Positions 16,754 through 25,728 of a stretch of DNA of 31,513 nt are shown here, one piece after another. Made by a program: the position numbers and the translations under genes. Numbering within the stretch: the first letter of the stretch is position 1; each line of letters begins with the position of its first letter. The DNA is from an uncultured Clostridia bacterium (GTDB taxonomy: Bacteria; Bacillota; Clostridia; TANB77; CAG-508): contig CAKPAX010000018.1 in assembly GCA_934133175.1 (NCBI GenBank), forward strand, positions 1-31,513. Direction: 5' to 3'. Below the pieces are notes generated by a model that searched no databases, was not told the DNA's origin, and saw only the letters and a program-made list of their open reading frames with translations.

Positions 16754-18112
16754 TTGAATAAAATATTAATTGCAAATAGAGGAGAAATTGCAGTTAGAAT
16801 AATTAGAGCATGCAAAGAAATGAATATAAAAACAGTTGCTGTATATTCAGAAGCAGATAAAAACTCATTACATACCAGATTAGCAGATGAAGCAATTTGT
16901 ATAGGACCAGCAAATTCCAAACAGAGTTATTTAAATATTAAAAATATTATAGAAGCTGCACAAATTACAAAAGCAGATAGTATACATCCAGGATTTGGAT
17001 TTTTATCAGAAAACTCTCAATTTGCAAAAATCTGTGAAGAATCTAATATAAAATTTATTGGACCCAAATCAGCGGTTATAGATTTGTTGGGCAACAAATC
17101 TAATAGTAAAGAACTAATGAAAAAAGAAGGGATTCCAGTAATACCAGGATCGGATGGTAGTATAAAAAATTTAAAAGATGCTATTTTAATTTGTGAACAA
17201 ATTGGATATCCAATTTTATTAAAGGCATCAGCAGGTGGTGGAGGAAAAGGGATTAGAATAGTTAATTCGTTTGAGGAATTAGAAACAAATTATAATATAG
17301 TAAAACAAGAAGCAAAAAACTCATTTAATAATGATGAAATTTATATAGAAAAATATATATTAGAGCCAAGACATGTAGAAATACAAATTTTAGCAGATGA
17401 ATATGGAAATGTAATACATTTAGGAGAAAGAGATTGTTCTATACAAAGAAATCATCAAAAAATAATAGAAGAAACACCGTCAATGATTGTTGATGAAAAA
17501 TTAAGAAATAAAATGGGAAATGTTGCTATAAAAGTTGCAAAGGCAGCTAATTATACAAGTTGTGGAACTGTGGAATTTTTGGTAGATTCTAATAGAAATT
17601 TTTATTTTATGGAAATGAATACAAGAATTCAGGTTGAACATCCAATAACAGAAATGAGAACAGGAATAGATTTAGTAAAAGAACAAATAAGAATAGCAGC
17701 AGGAGAAAAGTTAAAATATAAGCAAAAAGAAATTGAATTTAGGGGGCATTCAATTGAGTGCAGAATAAATGCAGAAAATCCAAATAAAAATTTTATGCCA
17801 TCACCAGGAAAAATAAATGAAATCAATTTACCAGGTGGAAATGGGATAAGAATAGATACTGCAATATATAATGGATATGTCATTCCACCAAATTATGATT
17901 CTATGATTGCTAAAATAATAACTTTTGGAATTAATAGAAATGAAGCTATAAGTAAAATGAAAAGAGCATTAGAAGAACTAGTAATAGATGGAATTGAAAC
18001 AAATAGGGATTTTCTTTTTGATATTATAAAAAATCCAAATTTTATAAGAGGAAAATTTGATACTTCATTTATTGAAAAAGAAATGTTAAAAGGAGAAACT
18101 AAAAATAGATGA
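16754..18112 (+). CDS. accC: Biotin carboxylase subunit of acetyl-CoA carboxylase
   Basis: 452 residues starting at TTG 16754 (LNKILIANRGEIAVRII); no ATG or GTG fits, and GAAAGGA at 16735-16741 lies just upstream. ATP-grasp enzyme that carboxylates biotin on AccB. Seen: N-terminal biotin-carboxylase fold (IANRGEIA), glycine loop SAGGGGKGIR, LGERDCSIQRNHQK, and the catalytic segment EMNTRIQVEHPITEM. Length is normal. Its stop overlaps the accD start as ATGA. Confidence 0.97.
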   Translation: MNKILIANRGEIAVRIIRACKEMNIKTVAVYSEADKNSLHTRLADEAICIGPANSKQSYLNIKNIIEAAQITKADSIHPGFGFLSENSQFAKICEESNIKFIGPKSAVIDLLGNKSNSKELMKKEGIPVIPGSDGSIKNLKDAILICEQIGYPILLKASAGGGGKGIRIVNSFEELETNYNIVKQEAKNSFNNDEIYIEKYILEPRHVEIQILADEYGNVIHLGERDCSIQRNHQKIIEETPSMIVDEKLRNKMGNVAIKVAKAANYTSCGTVEFLVDSNRNFYFMEMNTRIQVEHPITEMRTGIDLVKEQIRIAAGEKLKYKQKEIEFRGHSIECRINAENPNKNFMPSPGKINEINLPGGNGIRIDTAIYNGYVIPPNYDSMIAKIITFGINRNEAISKMKRALEELVIDGIETNRDFLFDIIKNPNFIRGKFDTSFIEKEMLKGETKNR

Positions 18113-18969
18113 TTGTAGATAAAATAAAAAAAAGAGAAACAAAAAGTTTTGAAAATAAAAAATCACATATAGATATTCCAATAGGTAAATGGATAAAATG
18201 TGAAAATTGTAAAGAAATTGTTTATAAAGAAACAGTAAGAAGTAATTTTAATATTTGTCCTAATTGTGGTCATTATTTTAGAATGCATATAGGAAAAAGA
18301 CTAGAGATGATAATAGATAAAGGTACATATAAAAGATTTGACTTAAATATAGATACAAGCAATCCATTAGAATTGGACGATTATCCTAGGAAATTACAAA
18401 AGTTAAGAGAAAAAACAGGACTTGAAGAAGCAGTAGCATGTGGAACTGGAAAGATCAAAGGTGAAGACGTTGTAATATGTATAATGGATAGTGGATTTTT
18501 AATGGGAAGTATGGGAGCTGTTGTTGGAGAAAAAATAACATACAGTATAGAAAAATCAATTGAATTAAAAATACCTTTAATAATATTTTGTGTTTCTGGT
18601 GGTGCAAGGATGCAAGAAGGAATAATTTCATTAATGCAAATGGCTAAGACTACAGCAGCACTTGCTAAATTAGACGAAGCAGGGGGATTATATATATCAG
18701 TTTTAACAGATCCAACATATGGAGGAGTAACTGCATCCTTTGCAAGTTTAGGGGATATTATACTTGCAGAACCTGGAGCGATGATTGGGTTTGCTGGACA
18801 AAGAGTAATAGAGCAAACAATTGGAGAAAGATTACCAGATGGGTTTCAAACAGCAGAATTTTTATTAGAACATGGTTTTATAGATAAAATAGTAAAAAGA
18901 GAAGATATGAAAGATACACTTTATAAATTGATAGGATATCACAAAGGAGGAATTTCATATGGAAAGTAA
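18109..18969 (+). CDS. accD: Acetyl-CoA carboxylase carboxyltransferase subunit beta
   Basis: 286 residues. An N-terminal zinc ribbon with Cys31, Cys34, Cys50 and Cys53 (CENC, then CPNCG) precedes the crotonase-fold carboxyltransferase domain (CVSGGARMQEG, DPTYGGVTASFA, GFAGQRVIEQT). It pairs with AccA to move the carboxyl group from biotin to acetyl-CoA. It is coupled to accC by a 4-base overlap and to accA by an 11-base overlap. Confidence 0.97.
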   Translation: MIVDKIKKRETKSFENKKSHIDIPIGKWIKCENCKEIVYKETVRSNFNICPNCGHYFRMHIGKRLEMIIDKGTYKRFDLNIDTSNPLELDDYPRKLQKLREKTGLEEAVACGTGKIKGEDVVICIMDSGFLMGSMGAVVGEKITYSIEKSIELKIPLIIFCVSGGARMQEGIISLMQMAKTTAALAKLDEAGGLYISVLTDPTYGGVTASFASLGDIILAEPGAMIGFAGQRVIEQTIGERLPDGFQTAEFLLEHGFIDKIVKREDMKDTLYKLIGYHKGGISYGK

Positions 18970-19774
18970 TAAACAAACGGCATGGGAAAAGGTAGAAATA
19001 GCTAGAAATCCAAAAAGAAAAACAGCATTAGATTATATTAATAATATTTTTGATGAATTTATAGAACTTCATGGTGATAGAAATTTTAAAGATGATAAAG
19101 CTATTGTTTGTGGATTAGCAAGAATAAAAGAGCAAACATATACAGTAATAGGGGAACAAAAAGGTAGAACTACTAAAGAAAATATAGAAAGAAACTTTGG
19201 AATGCCAAATCCAGAAAGTTATAGAAAAGCTATAAGATTTATGAAACAAGCAGAAAAGTTTAAAAGACCAATAATAACTTTTATAGATACTAAAGGAGCA
19301 TATCCAGGAGTTGAAGCAGAAGAAAGAGGACAAGGAGAAGCAATTGCTAAATCTATGTTTGAAATGTCAAAATTAAAAGTTCCTATTATTGCTATAGTAA
19401 TAGGAGAAGGTTCATCAGGAGGTGCTTTGGCAATAGGTGTTGCAAATAAGGTATATATGCTGGAAAATGCTATATATTCTATATTATCGCCAGAGGGTTA
19501 TAGTAGTATACTATGGAAAGATTCAACAAGATATAAAGAAGCAGCAGAAAAAATGAAATTAACAGCTAAAGAATTATATAAATTAAATATTATAGATAAA
19601 ATAATAAAAGAACCACTTGAAATAAATGATGAAAGTTTTATGCAATTAACTCAAAAAATGAGAGAAGATATAAAAAATGAGATTATAAAAATGCAAAAAT
19701 TTACTAAACAGGAAATTGTACAAGACAGATATAAGAAATTTAGAGAAATAAAAGAATTTAATATTATAAATTGA
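18959..19774 (+). CDS. accA: Acetyl-CoA carboxylase carboxyltransferase subunit alpha
   Basis: 271 residues. It starts inside the end of accD with AAAGGAGG at 18943-18950. Family signatures are AWEKVEIARNPKR, FIELHGDRNF, FIDTKGAYPGVEAEERGQ, the oxyanion region GEGSSGGALAIG, and LSPEGYSSILW. It is slightly shorter than E. coli AccA (319) but typical of Firmicutes. With AccD it forms the malonyl-CoA-forming carboxyltransferase. Confidence 0.97.
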   Translation: MESNKQTAWEKVEIARNPKRKTALDYINNIFDEFIELHGDRNFKDDKAIVCGLARIKEQTYTVIGEQKGRTTKENIERNFGMPNPESYRKAIRFMKQAEKFKRPIITFIDTKGAYPGVEAEERGQGEAIAKSMFEMSKLKVPIIAIVIGEGSSGGALAIGVANKVYMLENAIYSILSPEGYSSILWKDSTRYKEAAEKMKLTAKELYKLNIIDKIIKEPLEINDESFMQLTQKMREDIKNEIIKMQKFTKQEIVQDRYKKFREIKEFNIIN

Positions 19775-19784
19775 GGAGGATAAA

Positions 19785-20558
19785 ATGTTATTAAAAGATA
19801 AGAAAATATTAATTATGGGAATAAGAAACAAATGGAGTATTGCTTTTGGAATAGCAAAATCTGCATATGAAAATGGGGCAAAATTAATTTTTACATATAT
19901 GGGAGAAGATAACAAAGATAAAATCGAGGAATTAATATCAGAGTTTAAAGGAAGTAAAGCATATGTTTTAAATGATGCTTCAAAAGATGAACTAGTAGAA
20001 GAATTATTTAAAAAGATAAAAGAAGAAAATGGAAAGATAGATGGAATTGTACATGCAATAGCACATGCAAATACAGAAGACTTGCATAATGATTTTATAT
20101 ATACAAGTAAAGAAGGATATTTACATGCAGTTGAAGTAAGTAGTTATTCATTTGTATTGGCAGGGAGAATTGCTAAAGAAATAGATTTATTAAATGATAA
20201 TGCAAATTTAGTAACATTAACATATCATGGATCAACAAAGGTATTAGATGGTTATAATGTAATGGGAATTGCAAAAGCAGCACTAGAATCAAGTGTTAGA
20301 TATTTAGCAGAAAACTTAGGAAAAGAAGGGAAAAGAGTAAATGCAATTTCGGCAGGACCTATAAAAACATTGTCAGCTAAAGGAATAAAAGACTTTTCTT
20401 CTATATTAACTGTTGTAGAAGAAAAATCTCCTTTACATAGAAATGTAACAACAACTCAAGTTGGAAATGTTGCAACATTTTTATTAAGTGATATGTCAGA
20501 TGCAATAACAGGTCAAGTAATTTATGCAGATAGTGGTTATAATATAATGGGAGTTTAA
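19785..20558 (+). CDS. fabI: Enoyl-ACP reductase (NADH) FabI
   Basis: 257 residues. It reduces trans-2-enoyl-ACP in the last step of each cycle. FabI-type Rossmann start (KKILIMGIRNKWSIAFGIAK) and the catalytic Tyr-x6-Lys pair Tyr157/Lys164 in DGYNVMGIAKAAL, with the AGPIKTLSAKGI substrate loop. GAGGAGG at 19774-19780 lies upstream, 10 bases after accA. Many clostridia use the flavoprotein FabK instead, so FabI at the operon end is worth noting. FabI is the target of triclosan-type inhibitors. Confidence 0.96.
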   Translation: MLLKDKKILIMGIRNKWSIAFGIAKSAYENGAKLIFTYMGEDNKDKIEELISEFKGSKAYVLNDASKDELVEELFKKIKEENGKIDGIVHAIAHANTEDLHNDFIYTSKEGYLHAVEVSSYSFVLAGRIAKEIDLLNDNANLVTLTYHGSTKVLDGYNVMGIAKAALESSVRYLAENLGKEGKRVNAISAGPIKTLSAKGIKDFSSILTVVEEKSPLHRNVTTTQVGNVATFLLSDMSDAITGQVIYADSGYNIMGV

Positions 20559-20571
20559 AAATAAAATTTTA

Positions 20572-20600
20572 TTGATAATACATTTTTTTTATGATATTAT
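20572..20600 (+). promoter_or_regulatory. Sigma-A promoter with extended -10
   Basis: TTGATA (20572-20577), 17 bases, TATTAT (20595-20600) preceded by TGA. It starts 14 bases after the fabI stop and 33 bases before the next start codon, so the following gene has its own promoter. I see no terminator after fabI. Confidence 0.68.
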
Positions 20601-20632
20601 ACTTCAAAAGTAAAAAACATAAGGAGGAAAAA

Positions 20633-21319
20633 ATGTTTCATTCAATAGAAATATATATATTATTATTTTTCACATATGCAATATTAGGATGGCTAATGGA
20701 AGTAGGATGTAAATTAGTAGAAACAAAAAAATTTATAAATAGAGGATTTTTAATTGGACCATATTGCCCAATATATGGATGGGGAGCAATAATAATAACA
20801 TTATTACTAAATAAATATCTAGCTGATCCAATTGCATTATTTATAATGGCAATTGTAATTTGTTCAATTATAGAATATGCAACAAGTTATTTTATGGAAA
20901 AAATATATCATGCAAGATGGTGGGATTATAGTAGAAGAAAATATAATATAAATGGAAGAATATGTTTAGAAACAATGATACCATTTGGAATATTAGGTGT
21001 TCTAATAATGTATTTTGCAAATCCATTTTTTACAGGAATATATGAAAAAATTCCAGAAAATGCATTAACAGTAATTTGTTCTTTCTTAGTAATAGTATTT
21101 TTAATAGATAATATAATTTCTTCACATATTATATCAACAATAAAAGTTGAAGGTATAAAGGCGGAAAAAGACAATACAAGAGAGATAACAGAGAAAGTAA
21201 AACAGATATTACAAAGCAAGTCTTTCTTACATAAGAGATTAATTAATGCCTTTCCAGATATTAAAAATATAAGAGGAAAATTAAAATTAAAAATTGAAGA
21301 AAAAAGAAGGAATGATTAG
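20633..21319 (+). CDS. CmpB-like putative ABC-transporter permease family membrane protein
   Basis: 228 residues from the ATG preceded by AAGGAGG at 20621-20627; an in-frame upstream ATG at 20591 lies within the promoter. About five membrane helices. The segments YAILGWLMEVGCKLVETKKFINRGFLIGP (quoted in part), CPIYGWGA and WWDYSRRKYNINGRICLE are hallmarks of the PF06541 'putative ABC-transporter type IV' family, whose function is unknown despite the name. The last ~55 residues are a basic cytoplasmic helix. The next gene's start region overlaps its end closely, so the two are likely co-transcribed. Confidence 0.83.
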   Translation: MFHSIEIYILLFFTYAILGWLMEVGCKLVETKKFINRGFLIGPYCPIYGWGAIIITLLLNKYLADPIALFIMAIVICSIIEYATSYFMEKIYHARWWDYSRRKYNINGRICLETMIPFGILGVLIMYFANPFFTGIYEKIPENALTVICSFLVIVFLIDNIISSHIISTIKVEGIKAEKDNTREITEKVKQILQSKSFLHKRLINAFPDIKNIRGKLKLKIEEKRRND

Positions 21320-21320
21320 T

Positions 21321-22157
21321 ATGAAAATTGCAATAATATCTGATGTACATGGAAATTTAGAAGCATTAAGAACGACATTAGAAGATATAAAAAAAAGAGA
21401 TGTTGATAAAATTTTTTGTTTAGGTGACACCATAATGAAAGGTGTTCATAATAGTGAGTGCATAAGACTAATTAAAGAAAATTGTGATATTATTTTAAGA
21501 GGAAATACAGATAGACATTTTACAACTGACTTTGAAGATATAAGTATATATCCAGAATATGAACAAAAGAGAATAAAATGGATGCAGGAAAAACTTTCAA
21601 ATGAAGAAAAAACTTTTTTACACCAACTACCATTTTCATATGAATTTTATATGAGTGGAAGTTTAGTTAGAATATTTCATGCAACGCCAGAAGCTGATGA
21701 TGTACCAGTATTAAATCATAGTTCTATAAAAGAAAAATTAAATATGTTTTATCCATCAAAAAATACTATTTCACAAGAAATTGCTGATGTAGTAATATAT
21801 GGACATATACATCATCCATATATGGATTCTTTATATAATAAAACATTAATAAATGTAGGTAGTATAGGGAACCCATTTGAAACAATACGAAACCCAGAAA
21901 AAGATAGTAATTGCTTAGAAATAACAAGAGCAACATATTTAATTCTTGAAGGAGAATATGGATCTAAAGAATATAAAAGTGATATATCATTTCAGTTAAT
22001 AAAAGTTCCATATGATATAGATAAAGAACTTGTAGATGAAAATTTAAATATAGAAAAAGAAAATTATCATTACGAGTTAAAAAATGGAATGTATAGAAAC
22101 ATGGAAAAAGTAAATGGGAATTTTAGAAAAGCTGGTATTAATCCGGATGAATTTTAG
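21321..22157 (+). CDS. Metallophosphoesterase family protein
   Basis: 278 residues from ATG 21321, 1 base after the preceding stop; AGAAGG at 21305-21310 fits this start better than the ATG at 21312. Calcineurin-like phosphodiesterase of the YfcE/MJ0936 type with all metal motifs: SDVHGN (Asp8, His10), LGDTIMKG (Asp36), RGNTDRH (Asn62), a mid-protein FHATPE histidine, and YGHIHHPY. Length is above the ~165-250 of simple YfcE proteins. Substrate unknown; cytoplasmic, with no signal sequence. Confidence 0.88.
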   Translation: MKIAIISDVHGNLEALRTTLEDIKKRDVDKIFCLGDTIMKGVHNSECIRLIKENCDIILRGNTDRHFTTDFEDISIYPEYEQKRIKWMQEKLSNEEKTFLHQLPFSYEFYMSGSLVRIFHATPEADDVPVLNHSSIKEKLNMFYPSKNTISQEIADVVIYGHIHHPYMDSLYNKTLINVGSIGNPFETIRNPEKDSNCLEITRATYLILEGEYGSKEYKSDISFQLIKVPYDIDKELVDENLNIEKENYHYELKNGMYRNMEKVNGNFRKAGINPDEF

Positions 22158-22160
22158 ATT

Positions 22161-22201
22161 AAAAGTATCTACGAATTGTCGAAATTTGTAGATGCTTTTT
22201 T
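22161..22201 (+). terminator. Rho-independent terminator
   Basis: A 17-bp stem with two wobble pairs: 22161-22177 (AAAAGTATCTACGAATT) pairs with 22183-22199 (AATTTGTAGATGCTTTT) across a 5-base loop, and ends in T's. Confidence 0.85.
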
Positions 22202-22202
22202 G

Positions 22203-22231
22203 TTGACATTATATTTATACCAAATTATAAT
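22203..22231 (+). promoter_or_regulatory. Perfect consensus sigma-A promoter
   Basis: TTGACA (22203-22208), exactly 17 bases and TATAAT (22226-22231). It starts right after the terminator, 107 bases before the VWA-protein start codon, leaving a leader of about 100 bases with no feature I recognise. A perfect match implies strong, probably constitutive expression. Confidence 0.85.
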
Positions 22232-22337
22232 AATAACATATTTAATTAACTTTCTATATATTTTTTATCAAAAATAATTGATTCTTATATTTAATTCTAA
22301 AAAAATCAAAAAAATTAATTTAATAAGGAAGGTAGAT

Positions 22338-24308
22338 ATGAAAAAAATAAATGTAAAAAAGGTGTTATTGGTATTTTTAACACTATTAATATCATGTTGC
22401 CAAATTTCAATAGCAACAGATAACAAAGAAGTAACAAAAGATGGGAGTTATTTAATTAATTATACAGAAGATATATATGATTTAAAAGATGGATTAAAAT
22501 CAGGAGAAATTAATGTATTAAAATCGGTAAAATATAATAAAGATTTATCATTTGATGTTTCTTTAAAAGCACAAGGATTAGGATTTTCAAAAGAAAAAAT
22601 AAGTAAAAATAATTATAACATTGTATTTGCAATAGATAATAGTGGATCAATGTATGGAGACTCAGGAAGAATTCAAGCATGTGTTTCAGCAATAAATTCG
22701 GTCATAAAAGACTTATCAAGTAGTCCTAACATACAAATAGCAGTTGTAGCGTATAGCTCAGGGGCACATTTAGATTATTCGTCAGATGGTAGTCAAGAAC
22801 AATATATTAGTTCTAATAATAGTTCCAGTGGAGTGATTTTAGCACTTGATCATTATGATTCAAATGCATATATAGGATATACAGATAATTATGGAACTGA
22901 TACTACAAAAGATTATAATAGTAGAAATACATTAAGATGGATGTATTCTTCAACAGGAAAAAAATTCTATGCAGGAAGAACTAATACACAAGCAGGAATA
23001 ATAAAGTCATATGAAGTTTTACAAAATGCATCTAATAAAAATAATGCTACACCTGTAATTGTATTAATGAGTGATGGAGAGGCAACAAATTATGCATATA
23101 GTGGAAACAATTTAACAGGATATAAATATGAAATAGATACAATATCTGCTTTAGATAAATATAAGAGTGCGTTTAGTAATGTTTATAGTCAAAATCAATT
23201 ACCAGCATATAATGCTATTTTAAGTGCAAATTACGTCAAAAATAAATTAGAAAAATCATATAATAAAAAATGTAAATTTTATACATTAGGTTATTCATTA
23301 GAGCAGAATTATGAATATTCATTAGCAACTTTAAATCCAACAAATTCAAATCTAAAAAAATCACAAAACTATATGGAAAATAGTTATAAAAACTATGGTT
23401 TATATTCTTTAATAAATTCAACAGAAAGTACAAATTTAAAAAATAAATATGGATTAAGCAGTTTAAAATATAATGACAAATATTATGAAGGTAGTGTTCA
23501 AAATATAAAATCTGTATATAGCCAAATTGTAAATGATTCTATAACAGAATATGAAGATTTTGGCCCAGTAAAAGAAGGAACAAATTTAACAATAGAAGAT
23601 GCAATTGATAAAGGGTTTAAAATAAATATAGATACAGATAATATAGAAATGACTCTTAGTAAATCAGTCATAGGAAGTGATAAAAAAGAGCAAATAAAAA
23701 TAAATTTAACAAAAAAATCTGAAAATAAATATGAATATACAGATGAAGGTATAAGTGTAATTTATAATGTAATAAATAACAAAGTAACATTTAAAATATC
23801 TGCAAAAAATATTAATGGAAACATTTATGATTTAACATATAAATTAAGTTTATTAGAAGAAGCTACAGGAACTGAAGATGGAAAAACATATTACACAAAT
23901 GATGCACAAAATACATATTACGAATTTGAACCAGAAAATGAAAATCCATATTATGACTTAAAAAATGTTAATCAAAAAATAGAAACAACTGGTTCAATAA
24001 CATTAAAAAAAGACAAAGAACCGGAAAAAGAAAATGTAGTAGAAAAAAATACTGTTATAGAAAATACAACAATTAACAATACAACAGAAAATAATAAAAG
24101 TGTTACAAATGAAAATATAATAAATAAAAATACTATTAATGAAAATGTAACTAATAAAAACATTACTAATGAAGATATAGTTAACAAAAATATAACAAAT
24201 GAAACTATAAATAATAAAGTAGTAAATAATGAAACGGAAAATAATAATAAAACTAATAATAAAATAGTTACAAACAATGAAATAAAATTACCTAAGACAG
24301 GATATTAA
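22338..24308 (+). CDS. Secreted von Willebrand factor A domain protein with terminal LPKTG
   Basis: 656 residues from the ATG preceded by AAGGAAGG (an upstream in-frame start at 22278 is rejected). Signal peptide: basic n-region, hydrophobic VLLVFLTLLI, then LISC at 17-20, which fits a lipobox, or cleavage near ISIA. A VWA domain (about 93-400) carries the MIDAS motif DNSGSM (Asp100, Ser102, Ser104) and VIVLMSDGE. It is followed by a beta-rich region (about 410-560) like those of Gram-positive pilus tip adhesins. An Asn/Thr-rich repeat tail (about 575-648) ends in LPKTGY and a stop. The sortase motif is present, but the hydrophobic helix and basic tail that normally follow are missing. Likely adhesin or surface binding protein. 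Confidence 0.82.
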   Translation: MKKINVKKVLLVFLTLLISCCQISIATDNKEVTKDGSYLINYTEDIYDLKDGLKSGEINVLKSVKYNKDLSFDVSLKAQGLGFSKEKISKNNYNIVFAIDNSGSMYGDSGRIQACVSAINSVIKDLSSSPNIQIAVVAYSSGAHLDYSSDGSQEQYISSNNSSSGVILALDHYDSNAYIGYTDNYGTDTTKDYNSRNTLRWMYSSTGKKFYAGRTNTQAGIIKSYEVLQNASNKNNATPVIVLMSDGEATNYAYSGNNLTGYKYEIDTISALDKYKSAFSNVYSQNQLPAYNAILSANYVKNKLEKSYNKKCKFYTLGYSLEQNYEYSLATLNPTNSNLKKSQNYMENSYKNYGLYSLINSTESTNLKNKYGLSSLKYNDKYYEGSVQNIKSVYSQIVNDSITEYEDFGPVKEGTNLTIEDAIDKGFKINIDTDNIEMTLSKSVIGSDKKEQIKINLTKKSENKYEYTDEGISVIYNVINNKVTFKISAKNINGNIYDLTYKLSLLEEATGTEDGKTYYTNDAQNTYYEFEPENENPYYDLKNVNQKIETTGSITLKKDKEPEKENVVEKNTVIENTTINNTTENNKSVTNENIINKNTINENVTNKNITNEDIVNKNITNETINNKVVNNETENNNKTNNKIVTNNEIKLPKTGY

Positions 24309-24330
24309 TAAAGAAAAAAATTATAAAACC

Positions 24331-24359
24331 TTGCACAATTAATATATTTGTGCTAATAT
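24331..24359 (+). promoter_or_regulatory. Promoter of the pheST T-box leader
   Basis: TTGCAC (24331-24336), 17 bases and TAATAT (24354-24359), just ahead of the T-box. Transcription would start near 24366. Confidence 0.55.
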
Positions 24360-24365
24360 ATATAG

Positions 24366-24625
24366 TATAGTAAAAAATAAAGCCAAATAGAAAGCAAAGT
24401 AAAATAAAGTTTATATATTAAAAGAGAATTAGGTTATAGCTGAGAGCCTAAAATATATATTTATTTGAAATTTCACTTTTTAAAGGTCTTCTTCTGAAAT
24501 AATAGTAGGTAGAAGCGGTTGCCCCGTTAAAACAATAATAAGGTTAATTATTTTAATTAATAAAATTAGGTGGTACCACGAATATTATCCATTTCGTCCT
24601 ATGTTTAGGATGAAATGGATTTTTT
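24366..24625 (+). promoter_or_regulatory. T-box riboswitch (tRNA-Phe-sensing) with terminator
   Basis: The T-box core AGGTGGTACCACG lies at 24568-24580. A terminator follows: ATCCATTTCGTCCT (24587-24600) pairs with AGGATGAAATGGAT (24607-24620), then T's. Stem I is visible upstream: TTAGG/CCTAA around TATAGCTGAGAG at about 24429-24451. The likely specifier codon is TTC (Phe) at 24472-24474, after GAA and before A. Uncharged tRNA-Phe would bind and stabilise the antiterminator, allowing pheST transcription. The specifier position is inferred from context and the downstream genes. Confidence 0.93.
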
Positions 24626-24663
24626 GAATTTGGTAGATATTTATAAAAAGGAGTGAATAGAAT

Positions 24664-25707
24664 ATGCAAGAACAAATTAAAAAGATTAAAGAACTTACAT
24701 TAGAAAAGGTAAAAGATGCAAAAGACTTAAAACTATTAAATGATGTAAAAGTACAAATTTTAGGAAAAAAAGGTGAGTTAACTCAAGTATTAAGAGGAAT
24801 GGGAGCTTTATCACCAGAAGAAAGACCAAAAATTGGTGAACTTGTAAATAAAGTTAGAGATGAAATAGAAACAAAAATAAAAGAAAGAGAAGAAGAATTT
24901 AAGCAAAAAGAACTACAAGAAAAATTACAAAAAGAAACTATAGACATTACACTTCCAAGTACAAAAATTAAAAGAGGAAGTAAACATCCTGTAAATAGAG
25001 TTATAGAAGAAATCGAAGATTTATTTGTTTCAATGGGATATGATGTTGTAGAAGGACCAGAATTGGAAACTGATGAATATTGTTTTGAAAGATTAAATTT
25101 ACCAAAAGGTCATCCAGCAAGAGATATGCAAGATAGTTTTTATATAACAAATGAATACTTATTAAGAACTCAAACATCAGCAGTTCAAGCAAGAACAATG
25201 TTAGAAAAAGGTGGAAAAGAACCAATAAGAATGATATGTGCAGGAAAAACATATAGAAGAGAAGATGACGCAACACATTCACATCAATTTGGGCAAGTTG
25301 AAGGATTAGTAATAGACAAAAAAGATAAAAATGTTTCACTTGCAGATTTAAAAGGAACATTAGAAGTTTTTGTTAAGAAATTAATAGGAAAAAATTGTGA
25401 ATTAAGATTTAGACCAAGTTATTTCCCATTTACAGAACCATCATACGAAGTAGATGTAAGTTGTTTTAAATGTGGAGGAAAAGGATGTAATCTTTGTAAA
25501 CAAACAGGATGGATAGAAGTATTAGGAGCAGGAATTGTTCATCCAAATGTTTTGAAAATGAATGGATATGACCCAGAAGAATATGGAGGATTTGCATTTG
25601 GAACTGGTTTAGAGAGATTAGCAATGTTTAAATATGGAATTCCAGATATGAGATATTTATATGCAAATGATGTTAGATTTTTAAAACAATTTGATAGAAT
25701 GGATTAA
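24664..25707 (+). CDS. pheS: Phenylalanine--tRNA ligase alpha subunit
   Basis: 347 residues. Class II aminoacyl-tRNA synthetase catalytic subunit. An N-terminal coiled coil (about 1-85, with VQILGKKGELTQVLRGMG) precedes the catalytic core, with motif 2 in KTYRREDDATHSHQFGQVEG and motif 3 in FGTGLERLAMFKYGI. A CFKCGGKGCNLC cluster near 263-275 is typical of many bacterial PheS proteins. GGAG at about 24650 supports the start. It is regulated by the T-box leader upstream and is followed 21 bases later by pheT. Confidence 0.98.
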   Translation: MQEQIKKIKELTLEKVKDAKDLKLLNDVKVQILGKKGELTQVLRGMGALSPEERPKIGELVNKVRDEIETKIKEREEEFKQKELQEKLQKETIDITLPSTKIKRGSKHPVNRVIEEIEDLFVSMGYDVVEGPELETDEYCFERLNLPKGHPARDMQDSFYITNEYLLRTQTSAVQARTMLEKGGKEPIRMICAGKTYRREDDATHSHQFGQVEGLVIDKKDKNVSLADLKGTLEVFVKKLIGKNCELRFRPSYFPFTEPSYEVDVSCFKCGGKGCNLCKQTGWIEVLGAGIVHPNVLKMNGYDPEEYGGFAFGTGLERLAMFKYGIPDMRYLYANDVRFLKQFDRMD

Positions 25708-25728
25708 TTATTAGAAAGGAAGAATAAT

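Noticed and set aside
24108..24285. Asn/Thr-rich repeated stretch as a CRISPR or tandem DNA repeat
   Set aside because: The units vary in length and sequence and encode a low-complexity linker of the VWA protein; no CRISPR-like spacing exists in the window.
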